A stretch of 38,153 bases of DNA, from assembly GCF_900100845.1 (NCBI RefSeq), contig NZ_FNFP01000012.1, positions 1-38,153 of the forward strand, read 5' to 3'. A program made the translations under genes and the position numbers. The DNA comes from Natronincola ferrireducens. Lineage in GTDB: Bacteria; Bacillota; Clostridia; Peptostreptococcales; Natronincolaceae. Under the pieces are notes generated by a model, which ran no database searches, was not told where the DNA came from, and worked only from the letters and a program-made list of their open reading frames with translations. Shown piece after piece: positions 7,647-16,081 of this stretch; within the stretch, counting starts at the first letter, position 1, and every line of letters starts with the position of its first letter.

Positions 7647-9115
7647 TTTACATATTGTATGCGATATAAGGAATTTTGTCTACCCAATAATTGAATAATT
7701 AAAGGCAAATCAGGACCATGAACCTTACCTGTTAAGATAACTCGAATGGGCTTAAATAAATTAGGACCCTTAATTCCCTTTTCCTTTTGAATTTCTTTAA
7801 ATATTTTTTTAATATTGGTTATATCTAAATTTTCTTCTACAGATATCTTATTATAGAAGATATCTACTAAATCATGAATATGATCTAACTTTAAAATCTC
7901 CTGTGCTTCTTCATCCTGTAACTTAACCTCTTGGTGAAAAAATATGTCTACATGTTGAAGAATCTCCTGCATATAGGAGAGCTTTTCTCTTACTAATTCC
8001 ACCATATCCTTTAACCAATCATATTTTTCCTTAGCCTCTGTTTCTGTAACATATCCAGCTTCTATTAAATAAGGAATAGCCAAATCAGCAATTCTTTCGA
8101 TAGGAGCTTCCTTGATATAATGGTTATTCATCCAGTTTAGCTTATTTACATCAAATACTCCACCACTTTTTGATACCCTATCTAAGGAAAACTTCTCCTC
8201 TAATTCCTTCATAGAAAACACTTCTTGATTTTCCTCAGGGCTCCATCCTATTAAAGCGATATAGTTCACCAAAGCCTCTGGTAGGTATCCTTTTTTCTTG
8301 AAATCCTCCACCGATACATCTCCTTGGCGCTTACTTAGTTTCTTCTTTTCGGTATTTAAAATATTGGGAAGATGTACAAATTCTGGAGCTTTCCAACCTA
8401 TAACCTCATAAAGATAAGCATGCTTTGGTGTAGAAGGCAGCCATTCCTCTCCTCGAATAACGTGGGTAATTTTCATGAGATAATCGTCCACCACTACAGC
8501 AAAATGATAGGTAGGAAATCCATCGGATTTAATTAATACTTGATCATCGACTTCGTCTGTGTTAACTACCACTTTGCCTCTAATAGCATCATTAAATGCA
8601 ATATCTCTGTTTTCAGGAAGCTTTAAGCGGATAACATAGGTTTCCCCTGCCTCTATTTTCTGTTGAATCTCATCCTCTGTTAAATTTCTACAATGTCCGT
8701 CGTACTTAGCCGTAAGACCTGATGTCTTTTGCTTTTCCCTAACCTCGTCTAGTCTTTCTTTTGAGCAGAAACAATGATAGGCATCGCCCTTTACTAAAAG
8801 TTTTTGAATATATTCTTGATAGATGGCTAATCTATCGGATTGAACATAGGGACCATAATCTCCCTCTTCTTTTAATATGCCGTTCTCTATAGTAATCCCT
8901 TCATCATGGTGAACTCCAGCCCACTCCATTGACTCCAACAGATTTTCAATAGCTCCTTCTACATATCGGCTTTGGTCGGTATCTTCAATCCTTAAAATAT
9001 ATTGACCTCCATGCTTTTTAGCCAACAAATAGTTGTATAGCGCCGTTCTTAAGCTCCCTATATGTACAAAACCCGTAGGACTCGGGGCAAATCTTACCCT
9101 TACAGACATAATCAT
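7625..9115 (-). CDS. gltX: Glutamyl-tRNA synthetase
   Basis: A class I synthetase that charges tRNA-Glu; in many Clostridia it may also mischarge tRNA-Gln for the amidotransferase route. Motifs are [19 protein letters not shown] (HIGH signature), [24 protein letters not shown], and KKLSKRQG (KMSKS signature). The Cys cluster CFCSKERLD sits in the insertion domain. The 496 residues fit the family. AGGAGG lies 4 nt before the ATG at 9115; the ATG two codons later (9109) gives the more typical MSVRVRF with a 10-nt spacer and cannot be excluded. No T-box precedes this gene. Confidence 0.97.
   Translation of the reverse strand: MIMSVRVRFAPSPTGFVHIGSLRTALYNYLLAKKHGGQYILRIEDTDQSRYVEGAIENLLESMEWAGVHHDEGITIENGILKEEGDYGPYVQSDRLAIYQEYIQKLLVKGDAYHCFCSKERLDEVREKQKTSGLTAKYDGHCRNLTEDEIQQKIEAGETYVIRLKLPENRDIAFNDAIRGKVVVNTDEVDDQVLIKSDGFPTYHFAVVVDDYLMKITHVIRGEEWLPSTPKHAYLYEVIGWKAPEFVHLPNILNTEKKKLSKRQGDVSVEDFKKKGYLPEALVNYIALIGWSPEENQEVFSMKELEEKFSLDRVSKSGGVFDVNKLNWMNNHYIKEAPIERIADLAIPYLIEAGYVTETEAKEKYDWLKDMVELVREKLSYMQEILQHVDIFFHQEVKLQDEEAQEILKLDHIHDLVDIFYNKISVEENLDITNIKKIFKEIQKEKGIKGPNLFKPIRVILTGKVHGPDLPLIIQLLGRQNSLYRIQYVKENFINE
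7654..7682 (-). promoter_or_regulatory. Sigma-A promoter of the cysE-cysS T-box transcript, inside gltX
   Basis: TAGACA (7682-7677), 17 nt, TACAAT (7659-7654). The promoter lies in the last codons of gltX and would start transcription near 7646, before the gltX stop. Confidence 0.7.
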
Positions 9116-9149
9116 AAAACCTCCTAAATTTAGCTTTTTATATTACCCT

Positions 9150-9178
9150 ATTATAAACTATTCTATCTAGTGTATCAA
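9150..9178 (-). promoter_or_regulatory. Sigma-A promoter of gltX
   Basis: TTGATA (9178-9173), 17 nt, TATAAT (9155-9150) on the minus strand, just after the end of the DUF1002 gene. A start near 9143 gives a leader under 35 nt, leaving no room for a riboregulator. Confidence 0.8.
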
Positions 9179-9189
9179 GTTGGTTTTAC

Positions 9190-10056
9190 CTATCTAGAAA
9201 ACATTCCTAGGATGGACTCCAGTATCCTTCTTAGCACCTCAAGTATTTTCTGGAGAAAGGATTGCACCTCCTGATTATCTCTGGAAATATCCCTCAACCC
9301 TTCTCTTATTCCCTGTAGCTGTTGCTGAATAACCTCTGTATTGAGATTTAACCTTGTGATTTGTTCCATTAGTTTTGTAATATCCTCCACTTGTTTTTCG
9401 GTTAGTTGAATATTTAGTTGTCCAGCAATCTCTATAACAATTCTTCGTATTTCTTGAGGTTCCCGAATTTTTCTTTCAATAATAACCTCTTTTATTTCAC
9501 GTATTAGAATAGTTGCCTCTTCCTTGCCGATTTTTTCTCCTAATTCACCTGTTTTTACCATTTCTTCATTAGCAATTCGTTTTTGTTCTTCACTAATAGC
9601 TTGTCCCGTGACCTCTTCGAAAGCCTTTAATATCCCAGTTAGAGCCGCTGTTCCCGAGACTTCAAAGGGGGCAGCTGCTATGACCTTTGCATTGGTTACC
9701 CCAGCCGTCACCAATGCATTCATGATCATCTCCTCAGTAACCCAGGTAATATTATAGGTCTCTACAGCAATTCCCTCCCCCTGCTGTAGATGTTCAACAT
9801 AAGCAGATGAGATGGCCTTTGTCCCTAACTGTCTTTCTGTAGCTACACCTTCCAAATACCTTCTTTCTTCTTCATTAGTGACTACCAATACAGCTATAGC
9901 CCCTTGCTTTACATTAAACAGATTCAACATCTGCTGTCTTTGCTCCTGATTCAAATCATTTCCTAAGGTAACAACCACATTTTGACTACCATAGACCATC
10001 AATGTAGCCAACACGCAACTTATTATAGTAATATAAATGACTTTATTGATTTTCAT
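9190..10056 (-). CDS. DUF1002 family secreted or anchored protein (YpuA-like)
   Basis: The 288-residue protein has a basic N terminus and a hydrophobic segment (about residues 6-22), so it is exported or membrane-anchored. The mature part starts with VVVTLGNDLNQEQRQQMLNLF, the hallmark of DUF1002 proteins such as B. subtilis YpuA. Further family-like parts are AISSAYVE, GIAVETYNITWVTEEMI and the alanine-rich NAKVIAAAPFEVSGTAAL. The C-terminal half is predicted helical, rich in Glu, Gln, Ile and Arg, and ends in an amphipathic helix. IISC at residues 11-14 resembles a lipobox, but the hydrophobic stretch continues past it, so lipidation is doubtful. The function of the family is unknown. It lies alone between proS and gltX. 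Confidence 0.85.
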   Translation of the reverse strand: MKINKVIYITIISCVLATLMVYGSQNVVVTLGNDLNQEQRQQMLNLFNVKQGAIAVLVVTNEEERRYLEGVATERQLGTKAISSAYVEHLQQGEGIAVETYNITWVTEEMIMNALVTAGVTNAKVIAAAPFEVSGTAALTGILKAFEEVTGQAISEEQKRIANEEMVKTGELGEKIGKEEATILIREIKEVIIERKIREPQEIRRIVIEIAGQLNIQLTEKQVEDITKLMEQITRLNLNTEVIQQQLQGIREGLRDISRDNQEVQSFLQKILEVLRRILESILGMFSR

Positions 10057-10087
10057 TTTAATCCCTCCAAAATCTTTATATTACTAT

Positions 10088-10117
10088 ATTTTACCTATTC
10101 TCTAGAGAAATATGCAA
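10088..10117 (-). promoter_or_regulatory. Possible promoter of the DUF1002 gene with a palindrome in the spacer
   Basis: TTGCAT (10117-10112), 18 nt, TAAAAT (10093-10088). The spacer holds the perfect 12-bp palindrome TTCTCTAGAGAA (10098-10109), which could be an operator. Confidence 0.45.
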
Positions 10118-10121
10118 AAGC

Positions 10122-10148
10122 AAACCCTCTGGTGAAACCAGAGGGTTT
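10122..10148 (-). terminator. Intrinsic terminator after proS
   Basis: AAACCCTCTGGT and ACCAGAGGGTTT form a perfect 12-bp stem with a 3-nt loop, 10 nt after the proS stop. T-rich sequence follows on the minus strand (TTTGCTTTTG). A better T-run follows on the plus strand, but no plus-strand gene ends here. Confidence 0.85.
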
Positions 10149-10157
10149 TTTGTTGTA

Positions 10158-11600
10158 TTAGTATGCTTTTGCAAAATAAGCCATAGCCTTCGCTTCTTTA
10201 CCACAGAAGGGACAGATATTCCCTAAATCTTCTTGTTCAAAAGGAATACATCTTACAGTAGCCCCGGTTTCTGCCTTGATTTTATCTTCACAATCTCTTT
10301 CTTGACACCATGGGGCCTTTACAAACCCAGGTTTCGTAGCCATAATCTCCTTCATTTCATCAAAGTTTTTAACATAATAGGTTTTTTCATCCCTCATATT
10401 TTTAGCCTTCAATAACAAGTTATTATGGATATCCCCTAACAAGGATTCTACCCTTTCCTTTAATTGGTCTAAAGATACTATTTCCTTCTCTAGCGTATCT
10501 CTTCTGAACAATACAGCCTGGTGATTTTCAATATCCTTCGGACCAATTTCAATACGAATAGGCACCCCCTTCATTTCCCATTCATTAAACTTCCATCCCG
10601 GAGAATAATTTTCTCTATCGTCTACCTCTACTCTAATCGTATTCTTTAGGGCAGCAAAGATTTCATCAACCTTTTCAATAACACCGCCCTTATGGGCTGC
10701 AATAGGTACAATAACTGCTTGAATTGGAGCTATCCCTGGAGGCAATACTAAACCTCTGTTATCTCCATGGACCATAATAATACCTCCAATTAAACGAGTG
10801 GATACTCCCCAAGAGGTATGGTAAGGATGCTTTAATTCTCCATCTCTATCTAAATAACTGATGTCAAAGGCAGTAGTGAAATGTTGAGCTAGGTTATGGG
10901 ATGTGCCTGCTTGCAATGCCTTGCCATCATGCATTAGTGCCTCCATTGTATAGGTTGCATGGGCTCCAGCAAATTTCTCTTTGTCACTTTTTCTTCCTGT
11001 CACTACTGGCATTGCCATTAATTCTTCTGCCGTTTCCTTATAAACACTTAGCATTTGCAGTGTTTCTTCCTGGGCCTCTTCATAGGTTTCATGTAAGGTA
11101 TGTCCCTCCTGCCATAAAAATTCAGATGTTCTTAAGAAGGGGCGGGTGCTCTTTTCCCATCGAACAACACTACACCATTGATTGTAAAGGAAGGGTAAAT
11201 CCCTATAGGATTTTAACCATTTTGAATACATTTCACATATAATTGTTTCAGAGGTTGGACGAACACAAAGTCTTTCTGCTAGTTCTTCCTGTCCCCCATG
11301 GGTAACCCATGCTACCTCAGGAGCAAAACCTTCTACATGCTCCGCCTCTTTTTTTAATAGACTCTCTGGAATAAGCAGTGGAAAATAACAGTTTTTATGA
11401 CCTGTTTCTTTAAATCTCTTATCCATGTATTTTTGAATATTTTCCCATATGGCATATCCGTAGGGTTTAATCACCATGAAGCCTTTCACAGGTGAATAGT
11501 CTACTAAATCCGTCTTCAAAATGACGTCTGTATACCATTGGGCAAAGTCCACTTCCATCGGTGTAATTTCTGCAACAAATTGTTTATCTTTTTTGCCCAT
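10158..11600 (-). CDS. proS: Prolyl-tRNA synthetase, archaeal/eukaryotic-type (short form)
   Basis: A class II synthetase that charges tRNA-Pro. At 480 residues it is the short form: it lacks the large editing insertion of the E. coli type and has a C-terminal zinc-like domain. [20 protein letters not shown] and [18 protein letters not shown] show the Cys ligands and the terminal Tyr seen in this type. Class II motifs are visible: [30 protein letters not shown] and the downstream SHNLAQHF region. The frame is open to 11618, but the ATG at 11600 has AAAGGAG 8 nt upstream and gives [15 protein letters not shown]. Expression is controlled by a Pro T-box. Confidence 0.97.
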   Translation of the reverse strand: MGKKDKQFVAEITPMEVDFAQWYTDVILKTDLVDYSPVKGFMVIKPYGYAIWENIQKYMDKRFKETGHKNCYFPLLIPESLLKKEAEHVEGFAPEVAWVTHGGQEELAERLCVRPTSETIICEMYSKWLKSYRDLPFLYNQWCSVVRWEKSTRPFLRTSEFLWQEGHTLHETYEEAQEETLQMLSVYKETAEELMAMPVVTGRKSDKEKFAGAHATYTMEALMHDGKALQAGTSHNLAQHFTTAFDISYLDRDGELKHPYHTSWGVSTRLIGGIIMVHGDNRGLVLPPGIAPIQAVIVPIAAHKGGVIEKVDEIFAALKNTIRVEVDDRENYSPGWKFNEWEMKGVPIRIEIGPKDIENHQAVLFRRDTLEKEIVSLDQLKERVESLLGDIHNNLLLKAKNMRDEKTYYVKNFDEMKEIMATKPGFVKAPWCQERDCEDKIKAETGATVRCIPFEQEDLGNICPFCGKEAKAMAYFAKAY

Positions 11601-11738
11601 ATTGCATTCTCCTTTCATTTTCTAATTTTATTTATTCTTTCATTATTATATAGAACTAACCTATAGAGCTTAATAAAAATACTAAGAAACTGCCTTTGTA
11701 AAATATGAATCCACAACCAACAAAACCTTAAAGCTAGA

Positions 11739-11780
11739 CAAACAAAAATCCCCCATCTCTTTTTAGAGACGAGAGATTTT
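11739..11780 (-). terminator. Regulated terminator of the Pro T-box
   Basis: On the minus strand AUCUCUCGUCUCU pairs with AGAGAUGGGGGAU across an AAAA loop, and UUUUUGUUUGU follows. Confidence 0.92.
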
Positions 11781-11982
11781 ATCTTCCCGCGGTACCACTC
11801 TAATTAACCTTTTAGGTTCTCTTCAAGACATAACGGCGTCTACCGGTGCAACCTACTATCTTCAGTCAATAGTTCAAGGGCGGGTTTCAAAAAATTCACT
11901 TAAAAACCTTCCAGCCTAGGGTTTTCTCTCTAAAAAGCTTCCTTTTTTACTATTCCCCATTATTGCAGTTCTATATGCTTTT
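11739..11982 (-). promoter_or_regulatory. T-box leader, proline-specific
   Basis: The minus strand has the T-box core GAGTGGTACCGCGG (about 11800-11787). In stem I the specifier loop reads GAAA-CCC-G with CCC at 11884-11882, a Pro codon, matching proS. The arrangement parallels the Cys leader upstream of cysE. About 145 nt of AT-rich, unassigned sequence lies between the terminator and the proS ATG, much more than in the Cys leader. Confidence 0.92.
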
Positions 11983-11988
11983 TTTATT

Positions 11989-12017
11989 AGCATATATGAT
12001 TCTTCTTCTTATGTCAA
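11989..12017 (-). promoter_or_regulatory. Sigma-A promoter of the proS T-box transcript
   Basis: Perfect TTGACA (12017-12012), 17 nt, TATGCT (11994-11989). The -10 matches consensus at four positions. Confidence 0.65.
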
Positions 12018-12095
12018 CTGTTGTAAGGGTTTGTAATTTTTTTTGTAACATAAATTATAGCTTATCTGCAATTTGATAAAATTTATAATTTCCTA

Positions 12096-12109
12096 TTGGT
12101 TATAACCAA
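12096..12109. repeat. Perfect 14-bp palindrome after ispF
   Basis: TTGGTTATAACCAA lies 2 nt after the ispF stop. A second, AT-rich hairpin can form between here and about 12055, but no U-tract follows directly. It may mark the 3' end of the ispF mRNA or be a protein-binding site. The rest of 12018-12095 shows nothing further. Confidence 0.5.
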
Positions 12110-12111
12110 AA

Positions 12112-12585
12112 CTATTTTATAACAATGCTAGCTATAGCTTGGGCTGCAATCCCCTCTCCACTGCCTACAAAGCCCAATCCTTCAGTGGTGGTAGCTTTAA
12201 TATTTACCTGTTCCACAGAAACATCTAAGACCCTTGCAATATTTTCCCTCATGATCTCTATATAAGGAGCCATTTTGGGTTTTTCTGCAATGATGGTAGC
12301 ATCTATATTATTTACCATGTAACCCTTTTTATTTATCAAATTAGTTACTTCCTCCAACAATTTTAAGCTGTCTGCATCCTTATACTTTTCATTAGTATCA
12401 GGAAAGTGTTTTCCGATATCTCCCAAAGCTGCAGCTCCTAAAATAGCATCTTTAATAGCATGGAGCAACACATCTGCATCAGAATGTCCTAACAAACCCT
12501 TTTCATGAGGAATTTCTATACCTCCTAATATGAGTTTTCTATCCTCCACCAATCTATGTACATCATATCCCAGCCCTACCTTCAT
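12112..12585 (-). CDS. ispF: 2-C-methyl-D-erythritol 2,4-cyclodiphosphate synthase
   Basis: IspF catalyses the fifth step of the MEP isoprenoid pathway, forming the cyclodiphosphate with release of CMP. The metal ligands are visible: D8 and H10 in GYDVHR and H42 in [11 protein letters not shown]. The C-terminal block [21 protein letters not shown] (family signature, binds CMP) is intact. At 157 residues the length is normal. It starts 5 nt after the ispD stop, so the two consecutive MEP-pathway enzymes are co-transcribed, as in B. subtilis. Confidence 0.98.
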   Translation of the reverse strand: MKVGLGYDVHRLVEDRKLILGGIEIPHEKGLLGHSDADVLLHAIKDAILGAAALGDIGKHFPDTNEKYKDADSLKLLEEVTNLINKKGYMVNNIDATIIAEKPKMAPYIEIMRENIARVLDVSVEQVNIKATTTEGLGFVGSGEGIAAQAIASIVIK

Positions 12586-12590
12586 TTTTA

Positions 12591-13295
12591 TTATACTTCC
12601 TCCTTTTGTAAAATTCTTTCTCCCATAATTAAATCTTCAGGAGTTGTAATTTTAATATTTTCATAGCTTCCCTCTACAATTTTTACAGGATGCCCTAGCA
12701 TTTCTACAGCCATTGCATCATCAGTAACCAAGATGTCTCCCCCTATGACCGCCTCATAAGCCTTTCTTATCAACTCATAACGAAAGACTTGTGGAGTTTG
12801 TATGCTCCAGAGGTATTTTCTTTCTGGAGTTTCCATCACCTCCAGGGTATCCTTTACCTTTTTAATCGTATCCTTTACAGGAACCCCTATAACAGCAGCT
12901 CCTTTAACCTCTGCGGTTTTTATACTATTTATAAGCATGGCTTCCTTGACAAAGGGTCTTGCTCCATCATGTATCACTACAATGTCACAGTCTTTGGGAA
13001 CCTCCACAAGCCCCTGATAAACCGAATCCTGCCTTTCTCTTCCTCCAGCTATCACCTTAGAAATCTTTTGAAACCCATACCTTTTTATAATTTTCTCTTG
13101 ATTGAAATCAATTTCTTCCTTTCCAACCACTAGAATAACCTCATCTATCACATTGCTCTTTTCAAAAACCTCTAAGGTATGGGCTATAATAGGTTTGTTC
13201 TTTAACAAAATGTATTGCTTGTTAAAATCATTTCCCATTCTCTTCCCTTTACCCGCAGCCACAACAATAGCTACAACTTTGTTTATAGCCTCCAT
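12591..13295 (-). CDS. ispD: 2-C-methyl-D-erythritol 4-phosphate cytidylyltransferase
   Basis: IspD couples CTP to methylerythritol 4-phosphate, the third MEP-pathway step. The nucleotide-binding loop [11 protein letters not shown] is at the N terminus; [12 protein letters not shown] and [11 protein letters not shown] are the other family blocks. The frame is open to 13352. The start chosen is the ATG at 13295, giving 234 residues, the normal length. AAGGAG lies 13 nt upstream, longer than ideal, so initiation may be weak. A terminator after yacL suggests ispD-ispF have their own promoter in 13296-13397, which I could not define. Confidence 0.96.
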   Translation of the reverse strand: MEAINKVVAIVVAAGKGKRMGNDFNKQYILLKNKPIIAHTLEVFEKSNVIDEVILVVGKEEIDFNQEKIIKRYGFQKISKVIAGGRERQDSVYQGLVEVPKDCDIVVIHDGARPFVKEAMLINSIKTAEVKGAAVIGVPVKDTIKKVKDTLEVMETPERKYLWSIQTPQVFRYELIRKAYEAVIGGDILVTDDAMAVEMLGHPVKIVEGSYENIKITTPEDLIMGERILQKEEV

Positions 13296-13397
13296 CTTAT
13301 TATATTCTCTCCTTTTTTGATTTGAATCATTGATATATTTATATTTTATCATGAAATATATACAGATGATATATGAATCTCCAACTGGTACATCAAA

Positions 13398-13431
13398 TAT
13401 AAAAAGAGTTCCCTCTTTACGAAAGAACCCT
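13398..13431 (-). terminator. Intrinsic terminator after yacL
   Basis: AGGGUUCUUUC (13431-13421) pairs over 11 positions, with several G-U pairs, with GAGGGAACUCU (13415-13405); loop GUAAA. UUUUAUAUUU follows. Confidence 0.75.
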
Positions 13432-13443
13432 TACCATCTTTTA

Positions 13444-14547
13444 TTATGCAGTTTTATCTACCATCGATTTTGGCTTTGCAAAAATCATTCTCCCCGCGGC
13501 TGTTTGTAGAACACTAGTGACCATAACATCAATATTTTGTCCAATATATTTTTTGCCGCTTTCCACAACAATCATGGTGCCATCGTCTAAATAGGCTAAT
13601 CCTTGGCCCGACTCTTTACCATCCTTAATTACCTGGACAAGCATTTCTTCTCCTGGTAATACCACTGGTTTTACAGCATTAGCCAGTTCATTAATATTTA
13701 ACACTGGAACCCCTTGAAATTCTGCGACTTTATTTAGATTGTAATCATTAGTAACTACTTTTCCCTGTAAAAATTGTGCCAGCTTTAATAGTTTGGTATC
13801 TACCTCTGGTACATCGTCAAAGGTTTTACTATCAATTCTCACTTCTATATCCAACTCTTTTTGAATTTTATTTAATATATCTAGACCTCTCCTGCCTCTA
13901 TTTCTTTTAATAGTTATAGAGGAATCCGCAATATGTCTAAGCTCTTCTAAGACAAACTCTGGGATAACTAGAGGGCCTTCCACAAATCCAGTTCTGCATA
14001 TATCTGCAATTCTTCCATCAATAATTACACTGGTGTCTAATATTTTGGGGCATTCTTTAATATCCTTTTTGTCGCCTTTTTCCTTTGAAGTGTTTTTCTT
14101 AAAAACAGCTTGTAGATTAGGTAATTCTTCTATCTTTTTTGTAGCGATGTTTACCCCTAAATAAGCCATAAAAATATAAACAACAGTTGAAACAATGGTA
14201 CCTACAAATGGAATAGGAATGTTATTTGTTAACTGACTTATTAAATATGCAATAATCAAACCTATAATTAAACCTATAGAGCCTAACGCTATATTGGTAA
14301 TAGGTACATTGGCTAACTCGCTTTCAATCCAATTTGCCATATCTCTTGCTTTATTAATCAACCATGGGGACAAAAGAAATAAAATTCCACCGCCAATGAA
14401 TGAAGATATAATAATTCCAATACCATAAGTTAAAAAATTATCCTTTGTAACCGTTAAAATATTATTTGTAATAAAGAGATATAGTAGTAATCCAGATAAT
14501 GCACCTAAAACAGATAGTATCCCTTTTACAATTCTATTAATAACCAT
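13444..14547 (-). CDS. yacL: YacL-like membrane PIN/TRAM-domain protein
   Basis: The N-terminal third has four hydrophobic helices (about residues 8-30, 40-62, 85-107, 112-134). A cytoplasmic PIN nuclease-like domain follows, with acidic residues in [35 protein letters not shown] and VTNDYNL. A TRAM domain (residues 300-360, [16 protein letters not shown] onward) closes the protein and is expected to bind RNA. The family is conserved between disA/radA and ispD in Firmicutes, and its substrate is not established. AGGAGG lies 7 nt before the ATG. Here it is separated from disA by carD and the divergent Cys-rich gene. Confidence 0.93.
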   Translation of the reverse strand: MVINRIVKGILSVLGALSGLLLYLFITNNILTVTKDNFLTYGIGIIISSFIGGGILFLLSPWLINKARDMANWIESELANVPITNIALGSIGLIIGLIIAYLISQLTNNIPIPFVGTIVSTVVYIFMAYLGVNIATKKIEELPNLQAVFKKNTSKEKGDKKDIKECPKILDTSVIIDGRIADICRTGFVEGPLVIPEFVLEELRHIADSSITIKRNRGRRGLDILNKIQKELDIEVRIDSKTFDDVPEVDTKLLKLAQFLQGKVVTNDYNLNKVAEFQGVPVLNINELANAVKPVVLPGEEMLVQVIKDGKESGQGLAYLDDGTMIVVESGKKYIGQNIDVMVTSVLQTAAGRMIFAKPKSMVDKTA

Positions 14548-14763
14548 TCGGTCACCTCCTATTCCTTTATTATTCCCAATTTTTATGGTTTTAATAGCTA
14601 GATACAGAAAAATACTCGGTCAATAGATAGAAGTGTTTATCATCCCCAAGGGCTTTATAAGTTTATACTATATTATTGTATCAAAAGCTTTTAAAAAATA
14701 AAAGTAATAACCGTAGCCCTAAGGGGAATAATAGGAAAATATAACTAAAAAACAACAAAATAA

Positions 14764-14781
14764 AGTCCTCTTAACGAGGGC
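14764..14781 (-). terminator. Weak terminator after carD
   Basis: A short CCTC/GAGG stem with a small loop is followed on the minus strand by TTTATTTTGTTGTTTTTT. The stem is short, so some readthrough into yacL is likely. The remaining 14548-14763 is AT-rich. It may hold a yacL promoter (TTGATA near 14680 with CTTATA 17 nt downstream), but this is weak. Confidence 0.45.
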
Positions 14782-14787
14782 AAAAAA

Positions 14788-15264
14788 TTATTTTACAACT
14801 TCTTCTATCAGCTTTGTTACTTCTTCTTCACTCATATTAGAAGCAAGAATAATTTCACTCAACAAAATCTGCTTTGCATTATTCAATATCTTTCTTTCCC
14901 CAGTAGATAAAGCCTTTTCACGATCTCTTAGTATTAAGTTCCGAACTACTTCTGCTATTTCGTATATATCTCCGCTCTTAATCCTATCCATATTAGCCCT
15001 ATACCTTCTATTCCAGTTCTGAGGCATCTTAGTCACATCAGCTGCTAAAACAGCTATTACTTGTTCTACTTCCTTTGTGCCTATTACCGGACGAATACCT
15101 ATATCCTCTACATTGTCTAAGGGTATCATGACCTTCATATTGTTTAAAGGTATTCTCATAATATAGTATTTTCTGGATTTTCCTAGGATTTCTTTTTCCT
15201 CGATAGCCTCAATAACACCAGCACCATGGACAGGATACGAAATTTTATCACCTATATTAAACAT
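14788..15264 (-). CDS. CarD/CdnL-family RNA polymerase-binding transcription factor
   Basis: CarD-type proteins bind the RNA polymerase beta subunit and stabilise open complexes at promoters such as those of rRNA genes. The N-terminal RNA-polymerase interaction domain (FNIGDKISYPVHGAGVIEAIEE) is typical. The C-terminal helical DNA-binding part has NWNRRYRANMDRIKSGDIYEIAEV, with the conserved aromatic and basic residues. The frame is open to 15279. The ATG at 15264 has GGGAGGA 6 nt upstream and gives MFNIGDKISY, the family start (158 residues). Two strong tandem promoters drive it. Confidence 0.95.
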   Translation of the reverse strand: MFNIGDKISYPVHGAGVIEAIEEKEILGKSRKYYIMRIPLNNMKVMIPLDNVEDIGIRPVIGTKEVEQVIAVLAADVTKMPQNWNRRYRANMDRIKSGDIYEIAEVVRNLILRDREKALSTGERKILNNAKQILLSEIILASNMSEEEVTKLIEEVVK

Positions 15265-15302
15265 AGCTATTCCTCCCAAATTTGACCTTTTTAATCAATT
15301 CT

Positions 15303-15331
15303 AGTATACCTCAGAAAGCTAAAAATGTCAA
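15303..15331 (-). promoter_or_regulatory. carD promoter P2 (proximal)
   Basis: TTGACA (15331-15326), 17 nt, TATACT (15308-15303). The expected start near 15296 leaves about 30 nt of leader. Confidence 0.8.
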
Positions 15332-15342
15332 ATAAAAATATT

Positions 15343-15371
15343 ATTTTATCATAGACGACATTTATTGTCAA
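15343..15371 (-). promoter_or_regulatory. carD promoter P1 (distal)
   Basis: TTGACA (15371-15366), 17 nt, TAAAAT (15348-15343). It lies 40 bp upstream of P2, on the same face of the DNA helix to within a few base pairs. Confidence 0.75.
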
Positions 15372-15415
15372 TAATTAAATATTGATTTTTCTATATTTTT
15401 TCCCTTCCTCTGTAA

Positions 15416-15445
15416 TTGACAAGTTCTACACAATAAAAGTATAAT
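15416..15445 (+). promoter_or_regulatory. Sigma-A promoter of the Cys-rich gene
   Basis: TTGACA (15416-15421), 18 nt, TATAAT (15440-15445), both perfect hexamers. It is divergent from the carD promoters, with 45 bp between the -35 boxes. The leader of about 155 nt to the ATG is very T-rich. Confidence 0.8.
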
Positions 15446-15607
15446 AAAGTTATCATGAATTTAAAGAATATTATAACTATATGCATTTCATAGAACAATA
15501 ATTTTTATTTTTTATTCTTATAATATGTGTAATTAAAAATATTTTGTTGTTTTTGTTTTTAAGTTTTTTTAATATCTATAAATAATATAGAGGAGGCGTT
15601 ATTACCC

Positions 15608-16006
15608 ATGGAAAAGTTTTCTTTACAGGATTTCCAGCATAAAGCAGATGATGTTTTGATTCGCCATAAAAGTATTTTAGATATATTAACCAAGTTGCAA
15701 GAGAGTAGCGCTCGAATTAATCGAGCTGTAGCAAAATCCGCTACCTATTGTGGTTGTATTGAATTGCACATAAAAAAGCAGGAAATTCCCGAAAACATCT
15801 CCTATTCTCAATTAAAGGGCTATATGAAAAGTCATGTAGATGGTGGTTTATGTGATGTCTGTAAAGAAAAAATAGAACAAGAATTATCTACTAGTTTTTT
15901 CTATATGTCGGCTCTTTGCAATATTTTTGATCTCGACATGAAAAACCTCCTAGAAGATTATTATGAAAACCACTTAAAAACTTTGGGAAAATATGGACTT
16001 CTATAA
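15608..16006 (+). CDS. Conserved Cys-containing protein of unknown function (clostridial, near disA)
   Basis: The 132-residue, mostly helical soluble protein has four cysteines in two pairs: CGC (about 48 and 50) and CDVC (about 82 and 85). These could bind a metal or form a redox site. The stretches ARINRAVAKSATYCGCIELHIKKQE and FFYMSALCNIFDLDMKNLLEDYYENHL look like the small clostridial family often labelled DUF1573, though I am not certain of the label. GAGGAGG is 11 nt before the ATG. It is on the opposite strand from its neighbours, has its own strong promoter and terminator, and sits between carD and disA. No function is assigned. Confidence 0.8.
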   Translation: MEKFSLQDFQHKADDVLIRHKSILDILTKLQESSARINRAVAKSATYCGCIELHIKKQEIPENISYSQLKGYMKSHVDGGLCDVCKEKIEQELSTSFFYMSALCNIFDLDMKNLLEDYYENHLKTLGKYGLL

Positions 16007-16017
16007 TTCCACAGTGC

Positions 16018-16060
16018 AAAACCCATGAAACCTGCAAATGGCTCCATGGGTTTTTATTTT
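16018..16060 (+). terminator. Terminator of the Cys-rich gene
   Basis: AAAACCCATG (16018-16027) pairs with CATGGGTTTT (16045-16054), followed by TATTTT on the plus strand. It lies between convergent genes and may also slow disA transcription on the minus strand. Confidence 0.8.
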
Positions 16061-16081
16061 GTATAATGCTAATTTTTCCTC

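Noticed and set aside
9524-9757. Plus-strand frame inside the DUF1002 gene
   Set aside because: It is an antisense shadow with no ribosome-binding site or recognisable protein.
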